A DNA stretch of 58,000 bases from Adiantum capillus-veneris (lineage: Eukaryota > Streptophyta > Polypodiopsida > Polypodiales > Pteridaceae). Where the stretch lies: positions 73,871,872-73,929,871 of the forward strand of contig CM043953.1 of NCBI GenBank assembly GCA_014529385.2, written 5' to 3'. How positions within the stretch are numbered: position 1 is the first letter of the stretch; each line of letters begins with the position of its first letter. Below the pieces are notes generated by a model. The model did not search any database. It was not told the origin of the DNA and saw nothing but the letters and a program-made list of their open reading frames with translations. Shown one piece after another: positions 10,948 through 21,945 of this stretch. The position numbers and the translations under genes were made by a program.

Positions 10948-11542
10948 TGTTAACCCTCACGGCTCACGGACACCCTATCACCTACGAGACGGACGTTGTA
11001 ACCTACGGTGGACATTGTATTATTTATTTGGTAGAGTCAGGTACCGGGCTTGTCGGTCCAATAGGAAAAGGGTAAGAGTGATCGCCGATGAGAGGCGCAC
11101 TCTAACTAGGACATTCAAGGGATTAGTTGGCTAAGCATGGGCGCCCAAGTGTGAATGGGGTGAGCTCATATAAAAGCCAACTAAACCTTAAATTCACTCA
11201 TTCTCTCATTTGTGCAATAGAAGAGTGCTCTTGCTCCATTTCCATCTCCATCTTCTTCTTCTTCACCTCCTTGTGTGTGTGTGTGTGTATGTGAGAGAGA
11301 GAGAGAGCGATCGAGCATTGCGACGGCACGACGGTGGTGAAGCGGTTGAGCACGACATAGCGGCGTCTCCTTCTTCTTCGCGGAGAGGAATCCTCCATGG
11401 CAGGAGCATAGAGCGGTGAGTGACACACCATTGCCCTCTTTTGAGCTTACTAGTTAAGCTAGTTGTGTGCTTGGAGCCGTCTATGGCTCGCACACAGTGT
11501 TAGGCAAGGCCCTTGCTTCGACAGTACGGCAAGGAGCGCACA
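10948..11542 (+). repeat. 3' LTR of plus-strand gypsy element (595 bp)
   Basis: Starts TGTTAACC right after the PPT and ends GCGCACA. It aligns with the minus-strand LTR (35,707-36,260) throughout, and the two diverge immediately after the terminal CA. It contains a TATA box (11,169), a (GT)n(GA)n stretch about 100 bp downstream of it (11,272-11,307), and a U5 part rich in short GC blocks. There is no second LTR in the window, so insertion age and target duplication cannot be judged. The next five bases are CCAAT. Confidence 0.85.
11169..11176 (+). promoter_or_regulatory. TATA box in gypsy LTR
   Basis: TATAAAAG follows the conserved GAGCTCA and is present in both LTRs (minus copy 36,096-36,103). 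It probably sets transcription start about 30 bp downstream, near TTCACTCATTCTCTC. Confidence 0.7.
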
Positions 11543-14500
11543 CCAATGAATGGCAGGCTATTGTAATAATAGCTTGATTTTTTCTTTATTTTTATGTCAA
11601 AAAATTTTCATTTTCAAAAACAATTTGTAGTTGTTTCAAAAATTTAATAATAATATACGTTGTGATTTGCTCGAATCTCTCTTTTGTTAGCATTGAATAC
11701 ATGACAATTGTGGCATAACTCACACTCAATGTAGTTTTTCACACTTTTTTGATATAAGAGATTTCATTTTATTTCTGCTCGTTCCCATCCACTTGCATTC
11801 AACTTACTATTCTACTCACATTTCATTGCCTGCTCTTTGTGCTCAGTCACTCTACTAAACACTCTCCCTCTTTCTTCAATGATGTGCATCTTAACACCAT
11901 CAAAGAAGTACTAATGGAGAACAGAAGAACTTGACAACCACCACAAGTATTAATTTTGTGGAAATATTCAACAACTTTGATTTGGGCAATGGTCGTTGGC
12001 TCTCCACCACCATTATCATTGGAAGTTGGGTCCTCTTGTAGACAAGAAAGAGAAAGCATACGGGAAATGAGTTTGTGAACGGTTAGAAATGCAAGGTGAA
12101 AGACTTTTGCTTGTCACAAACGGGGGAAATGGTCAAAGAGGTCATTGAAACGCATATATACACTCAGAGTTGTGTCTAAGAGAAGCGCCGATAAGGTTTC
12201 TAGCTCACCGACCAAATCGTGCATTTTCTGAACTCCACTAAATATTTCTATGTTCACTGTTTAAATTGTGTTTAACTTGTTTGTTGCAAATATCCATCAC
12301 TCGGAGAAAGAAGACTCTCAACCGGTGCATTGAATTCTAGATATTTATGATGCATTCCATGCATTGATGGGCGAGCTACTCTATAACACTAATGGGCGCT
12401 AGAAGAGCGCTAGCTAAACAGGGAATTTTTTTAATTCACTCTTTCTATGCTTGGCTTTGGCACTCTACAATATCTCTTGCTTTCTCCAAACGAGAGTCTA
12501 GAGTGGCTAGTCTCTACCCCTCAGAGCTTTGAGTGTTTCATACTAAAGCTTCATCAAGAAATACAAAAGTGCTTAAGACCAAATATAGCAATTAGGGTGG
12601 TACATGTTTCAATCTCCATGCCCATGCATGTGTTCATCGACTTCTTCGTTGAGCTTAGGAAACTGCAACTATGCTAATCTACAAATCAAAAAAATGCCTC
12701 AACTTTTTGGATGAGTCTTGGGATGTCCATGATTCTAAAATCTATTAGGTATAAATGCATGATAGCTTCTCATAACTTCATAGATTCCTTCCACTGCATA
12801 AGATGGCATTGAGTGAATGGTAATCTAGTAGTTGTTGTTTAGGATTTGCATGATGATATGAATAATCCTTTGAGGAGCGGCTTGAGGTGTGGTGTGGACC
12901 TGACCTGTTGACCACTCTTAGTAGTTAAGGCAATGTGACACTTCAACATGTGCACGAGGACTTGGCGAATGAGGTTGACCTCAACCTGCCTCATAGCCAT
13001 CTAGGCTAGAGGGGAGGCAACGGAATACTATGATGGGTTCATACCATTTTTTAATGTCATTCTTGATGACCATTGGGACACAACGAAGGAGGCAAAAAGT
13101 AGTCAGTCTTCAACCATTGGTGACAAGTTGGTGCAACCACCAACTTGTCAAAGGGAGATTTGCCAACAAATTGCTCCTCATCATCCCCATCCGTGATCAT
13201 CACTATGTAATGCTTAATGACATCATGGAATTTTTTTACTTGAAAGAGGATTATTGCCTTGCTATAGTTGCTCAAAATCTACAAGAGGGTTGCAGTATAA
13301 CTGACCTTGTCAATGACAAGTACTCTATCATGGATGCTCATGTAATAGCAGGTGAGTTTGTTGACCTAGTAGAGGCACTAGCAATGGTTTACAAGGATGT
13401 AGTCGCATGTGCCACGATGCTCCCAATGGAGTCAAAGTTCAAGGAAATACAAAAAATACTTGGAATCACTGGGTTAAGGAGAAATACTCCGTAGATGACG
13501 TTTGCACCATCGTCATCCTTAGCAACCAAGAGCACACTTGACTTATGGAATGTTGCATTAGTCAAAGAAGATGAAAATATGAAGGTATACTTCTATGTAA
13601 ATAGTTTTTTCCTTCATGTTTTTAGTGCATAGATGAAGAGTTTCATGTGTATGTACCAACACTTGAATTTAATTTGTCATAGCTCATAGTCTATGATGAG
13701 AAGTTCATTCCTTATCCCTGGGGATGAGACAAGGGAGATTTGGGAAACAATTCTCCCTTGGATAGTACTTAGAGAATTTGAGTGTCCCAAATTTCCTTTG
13801 CTTTCAAGCTTCTCCAAGGACAAGGCTGAATTTACTCTTTTTCTATTGAAGACACTCTCAAGATATATAGGAGGTGCGACTATCAGATGGAACGCAGCCA
13901 AGTTCATGCTCCTAGAGAAGCAATTAGTTGTTTCAATGTTTGGTGGTGGTCTTAGCATCTATGGCCTGTGCAAGTACACTTTTTAACACATGATGTGTAT
14001 GGTCAACCTTGTGGAATCACATACCCATGCCATTTGGCACAATATAGAAAACATGTTTTGCTCAAACAAAAGCATCCAGTCCTTCAACTTATAAAAGAGG
14101 CCCCAGAGTCTAAGGTAAATGAGGAGAGCAAATTGCCTGACCTCAACGTGCTCACGACAAATATTGATGGCAAAACACGTTGTTGAAAAAGACCAAAGTA
14201 CAAGGAGGAGGGCCCTTTGGATAAGGACAAGAGGCCATACTAGTATTTTTTATTGTTTCTCGATGACTAAAAACAGTCAAAATATATTTGTTTATGCATC
14301 AAATTCAAATTGATTTTGTACCAAAATCTTGCAAAGTATTTCTATTTTGTTGCAACCATCATTCACATTATGGAAGGTTGAAATTATATAAAGTCTTCTA
14401 GATACATTAAGGTTTGTGTATGGAGTTATGGCACAACTTGCAACGGTGTTTTCCAAACCCTTCCCTTGTGTTGTTTCTGTACGCACCAATCTGCGTGTCA

Positions 14501-15454
14501 TCTTGCCATAGAGGATAACTCCCATATTTCCCTCCATCGGTTTTTAGCTAATCGCAATGCATGGCCAATTTGATTGTCTTTGACTTGTTCCTTGCAATGT
14601 GACCCGTGCATAAGTTTTTGATATGTCCATTGATGTAGCTCCTCTAAGCTATTGGATTTGTCTACACCACCTCCATTCCGAGTGTGGTTGAAGTAACTAG
14701 TACAAACTTGGTATGCCCTGTGTAGCCAAAAGATACCCAAGCTTCCATATTCCCTTGCAAATCAAGGCATGTGATTATAGATAATGTGTTGTGCACAAAA
14801 CAAGCACAAACATTATAAGGATACATACTTGCAATTCAAAAGATTATCATATCACCAAGGAAGTTATATCCTTGAAAGGTGGAGTGTAGTTTATGACGGG
14901 ATGCTTGGGATACATTATGCCATCCAACCAAAGGTCCACATTTTTCATGCGATATGATTTGAAGTTCTCCTTCAAAGCTTCTGAAATGGTGTTTTGTTTG
15001 TTTTTCTTGCAAAGGGGCTCCTACTCTCGTGAGAGCTCTATGTGCATATGATATACATGTCTCTGATTCCTCATAGAAGTTCTTAATGGAGAAGCTATAA
15101 GAGTGGATTGAGACATGACTAATTGAAACTGTCTGCAGAAGAAGGTGAGAAAAATGGAGGAAAGATATTTTAATATTCACGTGTGAGAGCGTGCAAGGGG
15201 GAATGGGGGGGAGAATGAGTTGAGAAAGTAGAGTTCAGTTTTCAAAAATGCAAAAGATTGAGACATTTGGCATTGAATTCTTAACGGCCGTAGACAGTTA
15301 GCATAACTAGATTAGGAGTTTTTCAATAAACGTACCTTGTAATGAAAAACTTATTTGAATTTTTAAAAACATGTATGAAAAAAAAATGAATTTCCCATTA
15401 TCTCTCTCTACGCTGACAGGGCATTTCTTACAATGCCCAAATTTGAGTCCAAAA
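11543..15454. other. Region without recognisable gene
   Basis: Mostly AT-rich sequence. Short open frames at 13,030-13,494 (plus), 13,693-14,186 (plus) and 14,836-15,180 (minus) encode no motif I recognise. The frame at 13,030 has a plausible stretch (RFANKLLLIIPI through VYKDVVACATML), so it could be an old gene or element fragment. I cannot name it. Confidence 0.4.
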
Positions 15455-15640
15455 TTCTAATGTCCACAGGAAAGGCACCATTTGAGATTATCAACGGTGT
15501 CAAGAAGGTTCCACCTATTCTAAGTACCAAAGATAAGATTTTTGAAACAGATCATTATACACAGGATCTAGACACTGTTTTTGCCAAATAGGTCAAAAAA
15601 TACTTTGGGAAAGCTCATAGTGCTCAGCTTGCTCAGAATT
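15455..15640 (+). pseudogene. Gypsy integrase remnant
   Basis: The frame reads STGKAPFEIINGVKKVPP and then DLDTVFAK...VKKYFGKAHSAQ, with a stop in between. This matches the segment of Ty3/gypsy integrase after the DDE core (typically STGKSPFEIVYG followed by a helix). Nothing else of that element is visible nearby, so it is an isolated scrap just upstream of the copia element. Confidence 0.6.
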
Positions 15641-15848
15641 TTGATTCAGCCTTATTTTGCCATGTGTTTCCATTACAAATATACTGCGCGGGCAATTTCA
15701 TCCTTTTGTGCAAAATTTTTGTCAGTGCTACTTTCTACAAAGCAGGTTCCTTGCAATCTTCTACAGGCTGTGCTATATAGCACATGTTGGTCTCGCTTCA
15801 TTTCTCCTCTTTTTGGGCAGTTTTCAGATCAAGTGCAGGCACTCGCCA

Positions 15849-16700
15849 TGGCTGACAACAACATAGATGTGTTCAAGATGTTTAATATTGTGGATATCCT
15901 GGATGGGAAGATTACCCAATGTGGGCTTAGATGATGCAACATGTTCTTGTGTCAAAGGACATTTGGAATGTTGTGCAGGACATTGATGTACATCTTGATT
16001 CTGTGGATACATGCAATGTTGAGGATGTTGCAGGTTTTGGTGGCAACATTGCTGTTGCGAGAGATGTTTTTCCTATAGTTGAGCAAGCTCGTTGGGAGAT
16101 TATAATATTGATTGCATTATCTGTGAAGCACACTATTACTCCTCACATTCGATCGGCTAAATGTGCAAAACAAGCTTGAGATCTTCTTGTTATTCTTTAT
16201 GCAAGTCGCAAACAATGAGGCTAAAATTGCATTGCTGCATAAAGAGCTAGAATCAAAGATTATGCATGAGGAAGATGACATGGACACTTTCCTTTCTGGT
16301 ATCAAGTATATTAATGAGCAACTCGTTTTTGCAAGCGAAGTTATTTTAGACAATTCCCTTGTGCAGACTATTCTTGATGCTTTTTCGAATTCTTACCAGA
16401 CTTTTGCTAGTACTTGGAGACTTATGACCCAAGGAAATTTTGATGTTGTCAAGTTTGATGCATTATGCACATTGCTATTGCAAGAGTCTCTTTCCAGAAA
16501 AAACAGGGCTAAACAACGTGCAGTTGAACAAGCTTTTATTGTTACTCAAAGAGGTGGTAACTACAATGTAGCTACTACTCATGGTTCTTCAACAAGTGGA
16601 AAATCATATGTTGCTAATGCTTCTGCTAGCAACACCTTGTCTGGGAATTTTGGTAAAAAGGGGAAAAAAAGATGCATTGTCATTCTATTGCAAAGCTAAT
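15849..16700 (+). pseudogene. Copia gag
   Basis: Opens with MADNNIDVFKMF, then DILDGK followed by a one- or two-base slip before YPMW, MMQHVLVSKDIWNVV, the typical start of copia Gag. A later segment at 16,200-16,600 (EDDMDTFLSGIKYINEQL, LDNSLVQTILDAF) is the UBN2-type capsid region. It is spread over at least three frames with stops near 15,932 and 16,179. The ATG at 15,849 matches the usual MA-D/N start of copia Gag. Confidence 0.8.
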
Positions 16701-17105
16701 GATCACTTGATCAAGCAGCGTCCTAGATTGAAGGCAAAAGAGGCCAAGAAGAAAGAGGCAGATTCTACTTCAAGTGCAGCTATTGTAGAATCTTCTATGA
16801 AAGGAGATTGTGATGTTGATGTAGATGCAAAGTACACATTTAGTGAAGACTGCACTTATGATCCTTTTCTCCATAATGCATGTATGTCACTTGTTGCAGA
16901 TTCACATGTGTGGTACTTTGATAGTGGTGCTACAAAGCACATTACCTCGCATTGTGACTTATTTACCTCTCTCAAAGTTTTCCCTCATGGGAATAGAGTG
17001 ACTTGTGCCAACAATGCCTATTATATGGTCAAGGCAGTTGGAAAAACTGTACTGGCTGCTGCAAATGGTAGTTCTTTCACACTTGTTAATGCAATTTACA
17101 CTAGT
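16581..17105 (+). pseudogene. Copia zinc knuckle and protease
   Basis: A damaged CCHC knuckle (FYCKANDHLIKQRPRL, first and last Cys lost) precedes a linker. Then comes the copia protease: VWYFDSGATKHITSH with the catalytic Asp in DSGA, and VTCANN, VKAVGKTVL, FTLVNAIY. Reading stops at the insertion at 17,106. Sequence after the insertion (17,911 on, NVPGIKKNLLSI) continues the same protein. Confidence 0.85.
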
Positions 17106-17910
17106 CTTGTAATTGGACACTTAGGTGTCCTGAGATACTAAGTGTCCAACCAAGTTTTGGCAATTTATTTTTCAATCTAGAAAGAAGTTTTTTAACACCT
17201 TGCTTCTACTATAGGATGGTTATGAGAAAAAGAAAACACTAGATTTTCTCCACGTCAGAATACAATCCCTATGGAGAGAATTATGGTAAGTTCTAGGTCA
17301 GAATACAATCCCTATGGAGAGAATTATGGTAAGTTCTAGGTCATAAATTTCAGTAGAATTTCAAGCAAGTTTTGCCAAAAAAAATCATAAAATTATTATA
17401 CCTTTTTATAGAAATTGCATTTTTTGTGTTTATAAAAGCCAAGTGTTAGTACTTAGTGTTACAAAACAATGGAATTCCCTTCAAAGGCTAGTTTTCAAGT
17501 CACCCGCAAGTTATAGGCATAATTTCATACTTGATCACGTGCTAAGTAAGAGCATAATTTTGGTATTCCAAAGGTCCCCTCATCAAATTGGGGCTATTCT
17601 AGTGTAGTTTCACAACTACAAATGACTTTATATATTGAAACCAAGAATCGACGTATTTTTCCAGCTCCCTAACTCATTTAAATCTCGTTGCTTCATTTTT
17701 TCTTGACCTTATAAAGTTGATTTCTTCAAAGCGTCGCAGTCTTACGAGGGTCAACTTGAGGAGTATAGTTCTTGATCATGGTAGATTCTAAAATGCAAGG
17801 TTATATTTTTTCAAGGGGTTTTCTTAGATACATTGTCTAATGCAAGTAGCATTTAATTTAAATTTGTAAAAAAAGGACACTTAAGTTTCCTGTTTTGGTA
17901 CCAAATTAGT
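17106..17910 (+). mobile_element. Non-coding insertion (~805 bp) in copia pol
   Basis: Removing this block rejoins copia coding sequence in frame (IYTS to DNVPGIKKN). TAGT is found on both sides (17,102-17,105 and 17,907-17,910), a candidate 4 bp target duplication. Inside, near each end, is a 16 bp subterminal inverted repeat (17,115-17,130 and 17,875-17,890; 14 of 16 match), built on GGACACTTA. A 43 bp tandem duplication sits at 17,254-17,339. It encodes no protein. It is probably a non-autonomous DNA transposon or MITE; superfamily not assigned. Confidence 0.6.
17254..17339 (+). repeat. 43 bp tandem duplication inside insertion
   Basis: Two adjacent, apparently identical copies, 17,254-17,296 and 17,297-17,339, each starting GTCAGAATACAATCCC. 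Their identity implies a recent event. Confidence 0.9.
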
Positions 17911-18536
17911 GATAATGTACCTGGGATCAAAAAGAACCTTTTGTCTATATCTGCACTTGCTAGACTTGGTCTTGCTGTGAAATTTGTGGATGACAGGTGT
18001 ACAGTTCATGATCTTAATTTTGGTGATAAAATTATTGCATCTGGCATTTTATATAGTGGGTTGTATAAGGTCACTTTGTATGCCAAGTGTGGGCAAAATT
18101 TTTCTAATACAGTTGAAGATTCAAAGGTTGTTTCAAATGCAAAACTTTGGCATGCACGTTTTGGGAATCTGAAGCCAGTTTACCACGTTTGTAGAATTTG
18201 ATATGGTTGCTTCTTTGCCGCCTCTTGAAGCACCTATGAAGCATGTTTGTGAATGGTGTATTTTGGGTAAGATGCAGTGTTCAAAGTTTCCAAAGGATGG
18301 TTTAGTTAGGGCTACATACAGGTTACAGCCTTGTACATAGTGATATTTGTGGGCCTATGCAAACTCCATCCTTAGGCAATTATCTGTACTTTGTGACTTT
18401 CATTGATGATTACTCCATGCATGCATGGGTGTAACCGCTTAAACCTAAGTCCGAAGTGTTTATGTGCTTCAAACAATTTTTGGCTATCGCTGAAAATGTC
18501 TCTAAGCGTACTATGGGCACCCTCTCTTTACATCAA

Positions 18537-18569
<33 letters not shown>

Positions 18570-19075
18570 ATATTTCTCATGAGTTTAATGCATTTCTCGC
18601 TAGTCGTGGGATAAAACACCTATGTATATTGCCATGTACACCTTAGCAAAATGGTGTTGCTGAAAGCAAAAAAAGGTCGCTTACAGAGATGGCACGATGT
18701 ATGGTCAACAGTCAAGCTTTTCCACATTTTCTTTGGTTTGAGGCCATCATGTGTGCCACTTATGCACTTAACAGGTGTCCTACAAAAGCTTTGTAGTACA
18801 TGACTCCATATGAAGCATGGCAAGATAGAAAGCCATCTATTGATCACATGCATATTTTTGGTTGTTTGGTTTATGCTTTGGTGCCACAAACATGACACAA
18901 AAAATTGGATGATAAAGCTGTCAAATACATTTTTGTTGGTTATAGTACTGAAATCAAAGGTTATAGGTTATACATCCACAAACAAAGCATATCTTGGTTT
19001 CACATGATGTTGTGTTTGTCGAAGATTATGTATAGCCTTTTCTATCAGGTACTAGAGACAGTAATGTAAGCCCAT
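17911..19075 (+). pseudogene. Copia integrase
   Basis: GAG-pre-integrase part: LLSISALARLGLAVKF, then LWHARFGNLKP and HVCEWCILGKM. Integrase core: SDICGPMQTPS and YFVTFIDDYS (first catalytic Asp), then a 32-base G run where DNGGEY would be expected, YFSHEFNAFLASRGIKH, QNGVAESKKRSL (catalytic Glu, in the frame after a stop) and YEAWQDRKPSIDHMHIFGC. There are many stops and frame changes. The G run replaces or expands the GG codons of the second catalytic block. Confidence 0.82.
18537..18568 (+). repeat. (G)32 homopolymer
   Basis: Thirty-two consecutive G within copia integrase, at the position of the normally G-rich Asn-Gly-Gly codons. It can form a G-quadruplex. The length may be affected by sequencing or assembly. 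Confidence 0.9.
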
Positions 19076-19299
19076 AGGACATTTATGACAGTTTGTTGCC
19101 TCTTTTCAATGGTGGAAATTCAAATGTATATTCAAATGAGGCAAATGTATAGCCTATGGGGGTTTTTTAAAATGCTACGGATCAGCCTATTTAGGATGCA
19201 GATATACATGATGTACTTGATGTGGAAAGGGATGAGAATGAGAAAGCTAAAGGTATGCCAAAATGGATGGTGTATACTTTGCGTGAAATAAATTGGATG

Positions 19300-20340
19300 C
19301 ACCTTTGTCTAGTCATACTCGTTCAGGTTCTCTCCATGCATCTTATGCATCAAATTGTTATGATTTGGTTGTTTTAACTTATGTGATATAGAGAAACCTC
19401 TATCTTTTGATGAAGCATAGAATTCAAAAAATTGGATGGCTGCCATGCAATCAGAATATGATGCACTTATAGAAAATGACACATGGACTTTATGTGATTT
19501 TCCTCCTGGCAAAAAGGTCATTGGTACAAAATGGGTTTACGAAACGCAAGCCAGATGGTGGGATTGATCACTATAAGGCTAAAGTTGTTGCAAAAGGCTA
19601 TGCATAGCAGAAAGGCATAGATTATGAAGAGATTTTTGCTCCCAACTTCCCACTTGTCGCGTGACTGATGTGCGTGTTCTATGTGTATTGGTAGTATATC
19701 AATCAGATATTGTTACTGCTTTCTTGAATGGTGATATATTTGAGGAAGTTTATGTAACGCAGCCTTGCGGTTCTTTCATTAAAGGGCAGAAAGATAAAGT
19801 ATGCAAATGTAAGAAAGCTTTATATGGGTTGAAGCAATCTCCTCGTGCTTGTTATGAGAAAGCTGACACTCATTTGGTTAAATGAGGCTTTTGCCAAATG
19901 AGACACATATTTCTAAATTTAAGGTTGATTTGAATGCTACTTTCAAGATGAAAGATTTGGGGTTCTTGCATCATTAGTTGGGCATACAATTTAAGCAGTG
20001 TGATGGTGGTATTGCCTTCTTGTGTCAAACAAGTTATACATAGACATTCCTATGTAAGTTTGGACTTGAGGACTACAAACCTATTGCTACTCCTATGGAA
20101 AGGGGTTTGAAATTGAGTCTTCATGATGCTAGTAATCGTGTTGATGTCAATCTTTACCAACTGTTGTTGGAAGCCTTATTTATGTATGCAATACAAGGCC
20201 AGATATTTAGTTTGCACTCTCACAGGTCAACAAATTTATGCATAGCCCAGGTTCTAAGAATTGGCAGGCTATCAAGAGGATTCTTTGCTACTTGACTGGT
20301 ACTTTGCATCTTAGCTTGTTTTGTCCCAAGGGGTATCATT
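19300..20340 (+). pseudogene. Copia reverse transcriptase
   Basis: Pieces in several frames: NWMAAMQSEYDALIENDTW, GTKWVY, KAKVVAKGYA, QKGIDYEEIFAP, then DIVTAFLNGDIFEEVYVTQP and CKKALYGLKQSPRA. After 19,890 the sequence jumps to FKVDLNATFKMKDLG, so the block with the catalytic YVDD is deleted. GLEDYKPIATPM and the degenerate YQLLLEALFMYA follow. It is non-functional. Confidence 0.82.
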
Positions 20341-20397
20341 GCTGCTAGATTTACATGCTTTTTGAACTCAAATTGAGTTGGTTGTTATGACACGTGA

Positions 20398-20868
20398 GTG
20401 TCCACAAGTGGTTTTTGTTTCAGGATCGGGAATTCAAGCATATCATGGTTGAGCAAGAAGCAACCTATTGTGGCCACTTCCAGTTGTGAGGCTAAGTACA
20501 TGGCAGTCTTCACAGCTACAATTGAGTGTGTGTGGCTCAAATACCTTATGTTTGATTTGGGTGTTGAACAGGACATTGCCAACATCATCTACACTGACAA
20601 GCAGAGCACATTGACAATTGCGAGGAACCCACATTTTCATGCTCGCACTAAGAACATTGAGGTGCATTATCACTATGTCAGGGAGAGACTCTCATCAGGA
20701 AAGATCAGCTTGGCTTATGTGCCAACACAGGACAACCTTGCAGATCTTTTCACAAAGGCATTGTCTCGTGAGAATTTTGAAGTTTTCCACAAATCTTTGA
20801 GATTACTCCCCTTTGTGGATTGGTCATGTCCTCATGACATGGCACTTCCCTATACTCTATGTGCCAGC
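20398..20868 (+). pseudogene. Copia RNase H
   Basis: One open frame reads STSGFCF, ISWLSKKQPIVATSS, CEAKYMA (catalytic Glu), IYTDKQSTLTIARNP (catalytic Asp), KNIEVHYHYVRERL and VPTQDNLADLFTKAL, the standard copia RNase H order. It is the best preserved part of the element. The frame runs open to 20,946 but the domain ends near 20,840. Confidence 0.9.
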
Positions 20869-20892
20869 TCTCATTCACTTCATCACTCCCAA

Positions 20893-21133
20893 GGGAGGAT
20901 TTTTTATCAATACATATGTGGTAGTGATGTGTGTGAACACACTTAGAACCACCGAGGCATTTTTCCATCACTAGGAGGTTTTTTTCCCCCGTGCATTGTG
21001 TATATACGCCCAGCATTCTAGAGCTAACATATCTTTTCGTTGTACACTAAGAAATACTACTCTCTATCGTGTGCCTTGCGCTTCTTTGCTGTCTCCAAGC
21101 TGTGTGTGTTTCCCTGCAACCCTATTTCCAACA
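20893..21133 (+). repeat. Probable 3' LTR of copia element
   Basis: A purine tract (CCCAAGGGAGGAT, about 20,887-20,899) follows RNase H, as expected for a PPT. About 240 bp later the sequence reads CCCTATTTCCAACA, a typical copia LTR end. A TATA-like GTATATAC lies at about 20,999. The start TG is degraded and no partner LTR exists here, so the limits are approximate. Confidence 0.5.
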
Positions 21134-21329
21134 AAGCCTACAGAAACGGAAGGGTAACAAAAATGGAGAGCTTACCTCTACTAAATAGTTGAGGAGATCT
21201 GCCAAGTAGGGATTTCCATTGGCTCCCTTTTTTTTTCTATCTCTTCAAATGCTTTAGGATGACTGGTCAAGGATTGTAAGCACAAGAAGTCAATTAAGGG
21301 AATAGGCATATCAAATTTTGATTTTGATT

Positions 21330-21945
21330 TATGTCTTCAATAGTTTGAATATGATGCTAATGTTTTCATTTCCCACGATGATGGGGAGTTTTTATCATTT
21401 TTGGCAATATCTCACTTTACTTTGTTTGGCAAGTGGCTCACAAATTATCTACCATAGCAAAATTGGCTTCAAAAGAACTACTTATAGGATACCCAACTAT
21501 TGTTGCTAATATAGGTTTTCAAGAGATTGAAGATTGGAAAATTTGTTGGGGGTACTAATGGGCTTCAGTGTGTCTATGGCTCAATGGTGAAATTGGGTTC
21601 TAGACAAATTCAGGGAAAGGTCTTTCATTGGCAAACTCTATAGCCTCCCCTATAAGCTTGGGTCGTTGTCCTTAATCATTACACTATGTCTTCATTGGTT
21701 TATTTTCTTGCATGTTGAAGACCTTCTAAGTATCACATTCATTAAATTTACTCTCTAGCCAAGAGGTTTCTATGAGTGGAGATGAAGGTTTGAATAAGAT
21801 ATCTAAAGTTGCATACAAATATTGTACTCTAACTAAAGAGCAAGGAGATCTTGGGCTATTGAATGTGGAATTGCTAGCTAATAAATTATCAGCCAAGTTA
21901 ATTGTCAAAATCATGGGTACTAATGATCATCAAGAAAAATGTTAA
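21330..21945 (+). pseudogene. Non-LTR retrotransposon RT C-terminal remnant
   Basis: The frame at about 21,775-21,920 reads DEGLNKISKVAYKYCTLTKE, then GLLNVELLANKLSAKL. This resembles the region after RT in plant L1-type LINEs (K-V-x-W-x-x-C-x-P-K, GGLG, N-x-A-L-x-x-K). Upstream pieces in other frames fit the usual thumb segment only loosely. It is strongly decayed. Confidence 0.45.

Larger units (their letters stand above)
1..11542 (+). mobile_element. Ty3/gypsy retrotransposon, Tat/Athila-like, 5' end outside window
   Basis: Order along the plus strand is gag, zinc knuckles, protease 1, reverse transcriptase, RNase H, integrase, a second retropepsin-like domain, a basic tail, a small accessory ORF, a polypurine tract and the 3' LTR. 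RT before integrase marks Ty3/gypsy. The RT wording (NAATRRDHYPLP, FLDGYSGYNQI) and the absence of a chromodomain after integrase resemble the Tat/Athila branch. The 5' LTR and primer-binding site are not in the window. The copy is dead: several frameshifts and stops, and at least two internal deletions relative to the minus-strand copy at 35.7-43.9 kb. The 3' end is set at 11,542, where the two copies stop matching after GCGCACA, a CA terminus pairing with the LTR start TG. Confidence 0.9.
15849..21133 (+). mobile_element. Decayed Ty1/copia retrotransposon
   Basis: In order: Gag, DSGA protease, GAG-pre-integrase and integrase, reverse transcriptase, RNase H, PPT and a probable 3' LTR. Integrase before RT marks Ty1/copia. 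Every gene is broken by stops or frameshifts. The element carries an 0.8 kb insertion (17,106-17,910), a 32-base G run in integrase, and a deletion that removed the RT catalytic YVDD region near 19,890. No convincing 5' LTR was found upstream of 15,849. Confidence 0.88.

Noticed and set aside
11847-12059. Minus-strand frame with QEDPTSNDNGGGEPTTIAQIKV
   Set aside because: It looked protein-like, but the frame is short and I could not link it to any family.
15660-15848. 5' LTR and primer-binding site of the copia element
   Set aside because: I compared it with the probable 3' LTR at 20.9-21.1 kb and saw no convincing similarity, nor a clear tRNA-Met binding site.
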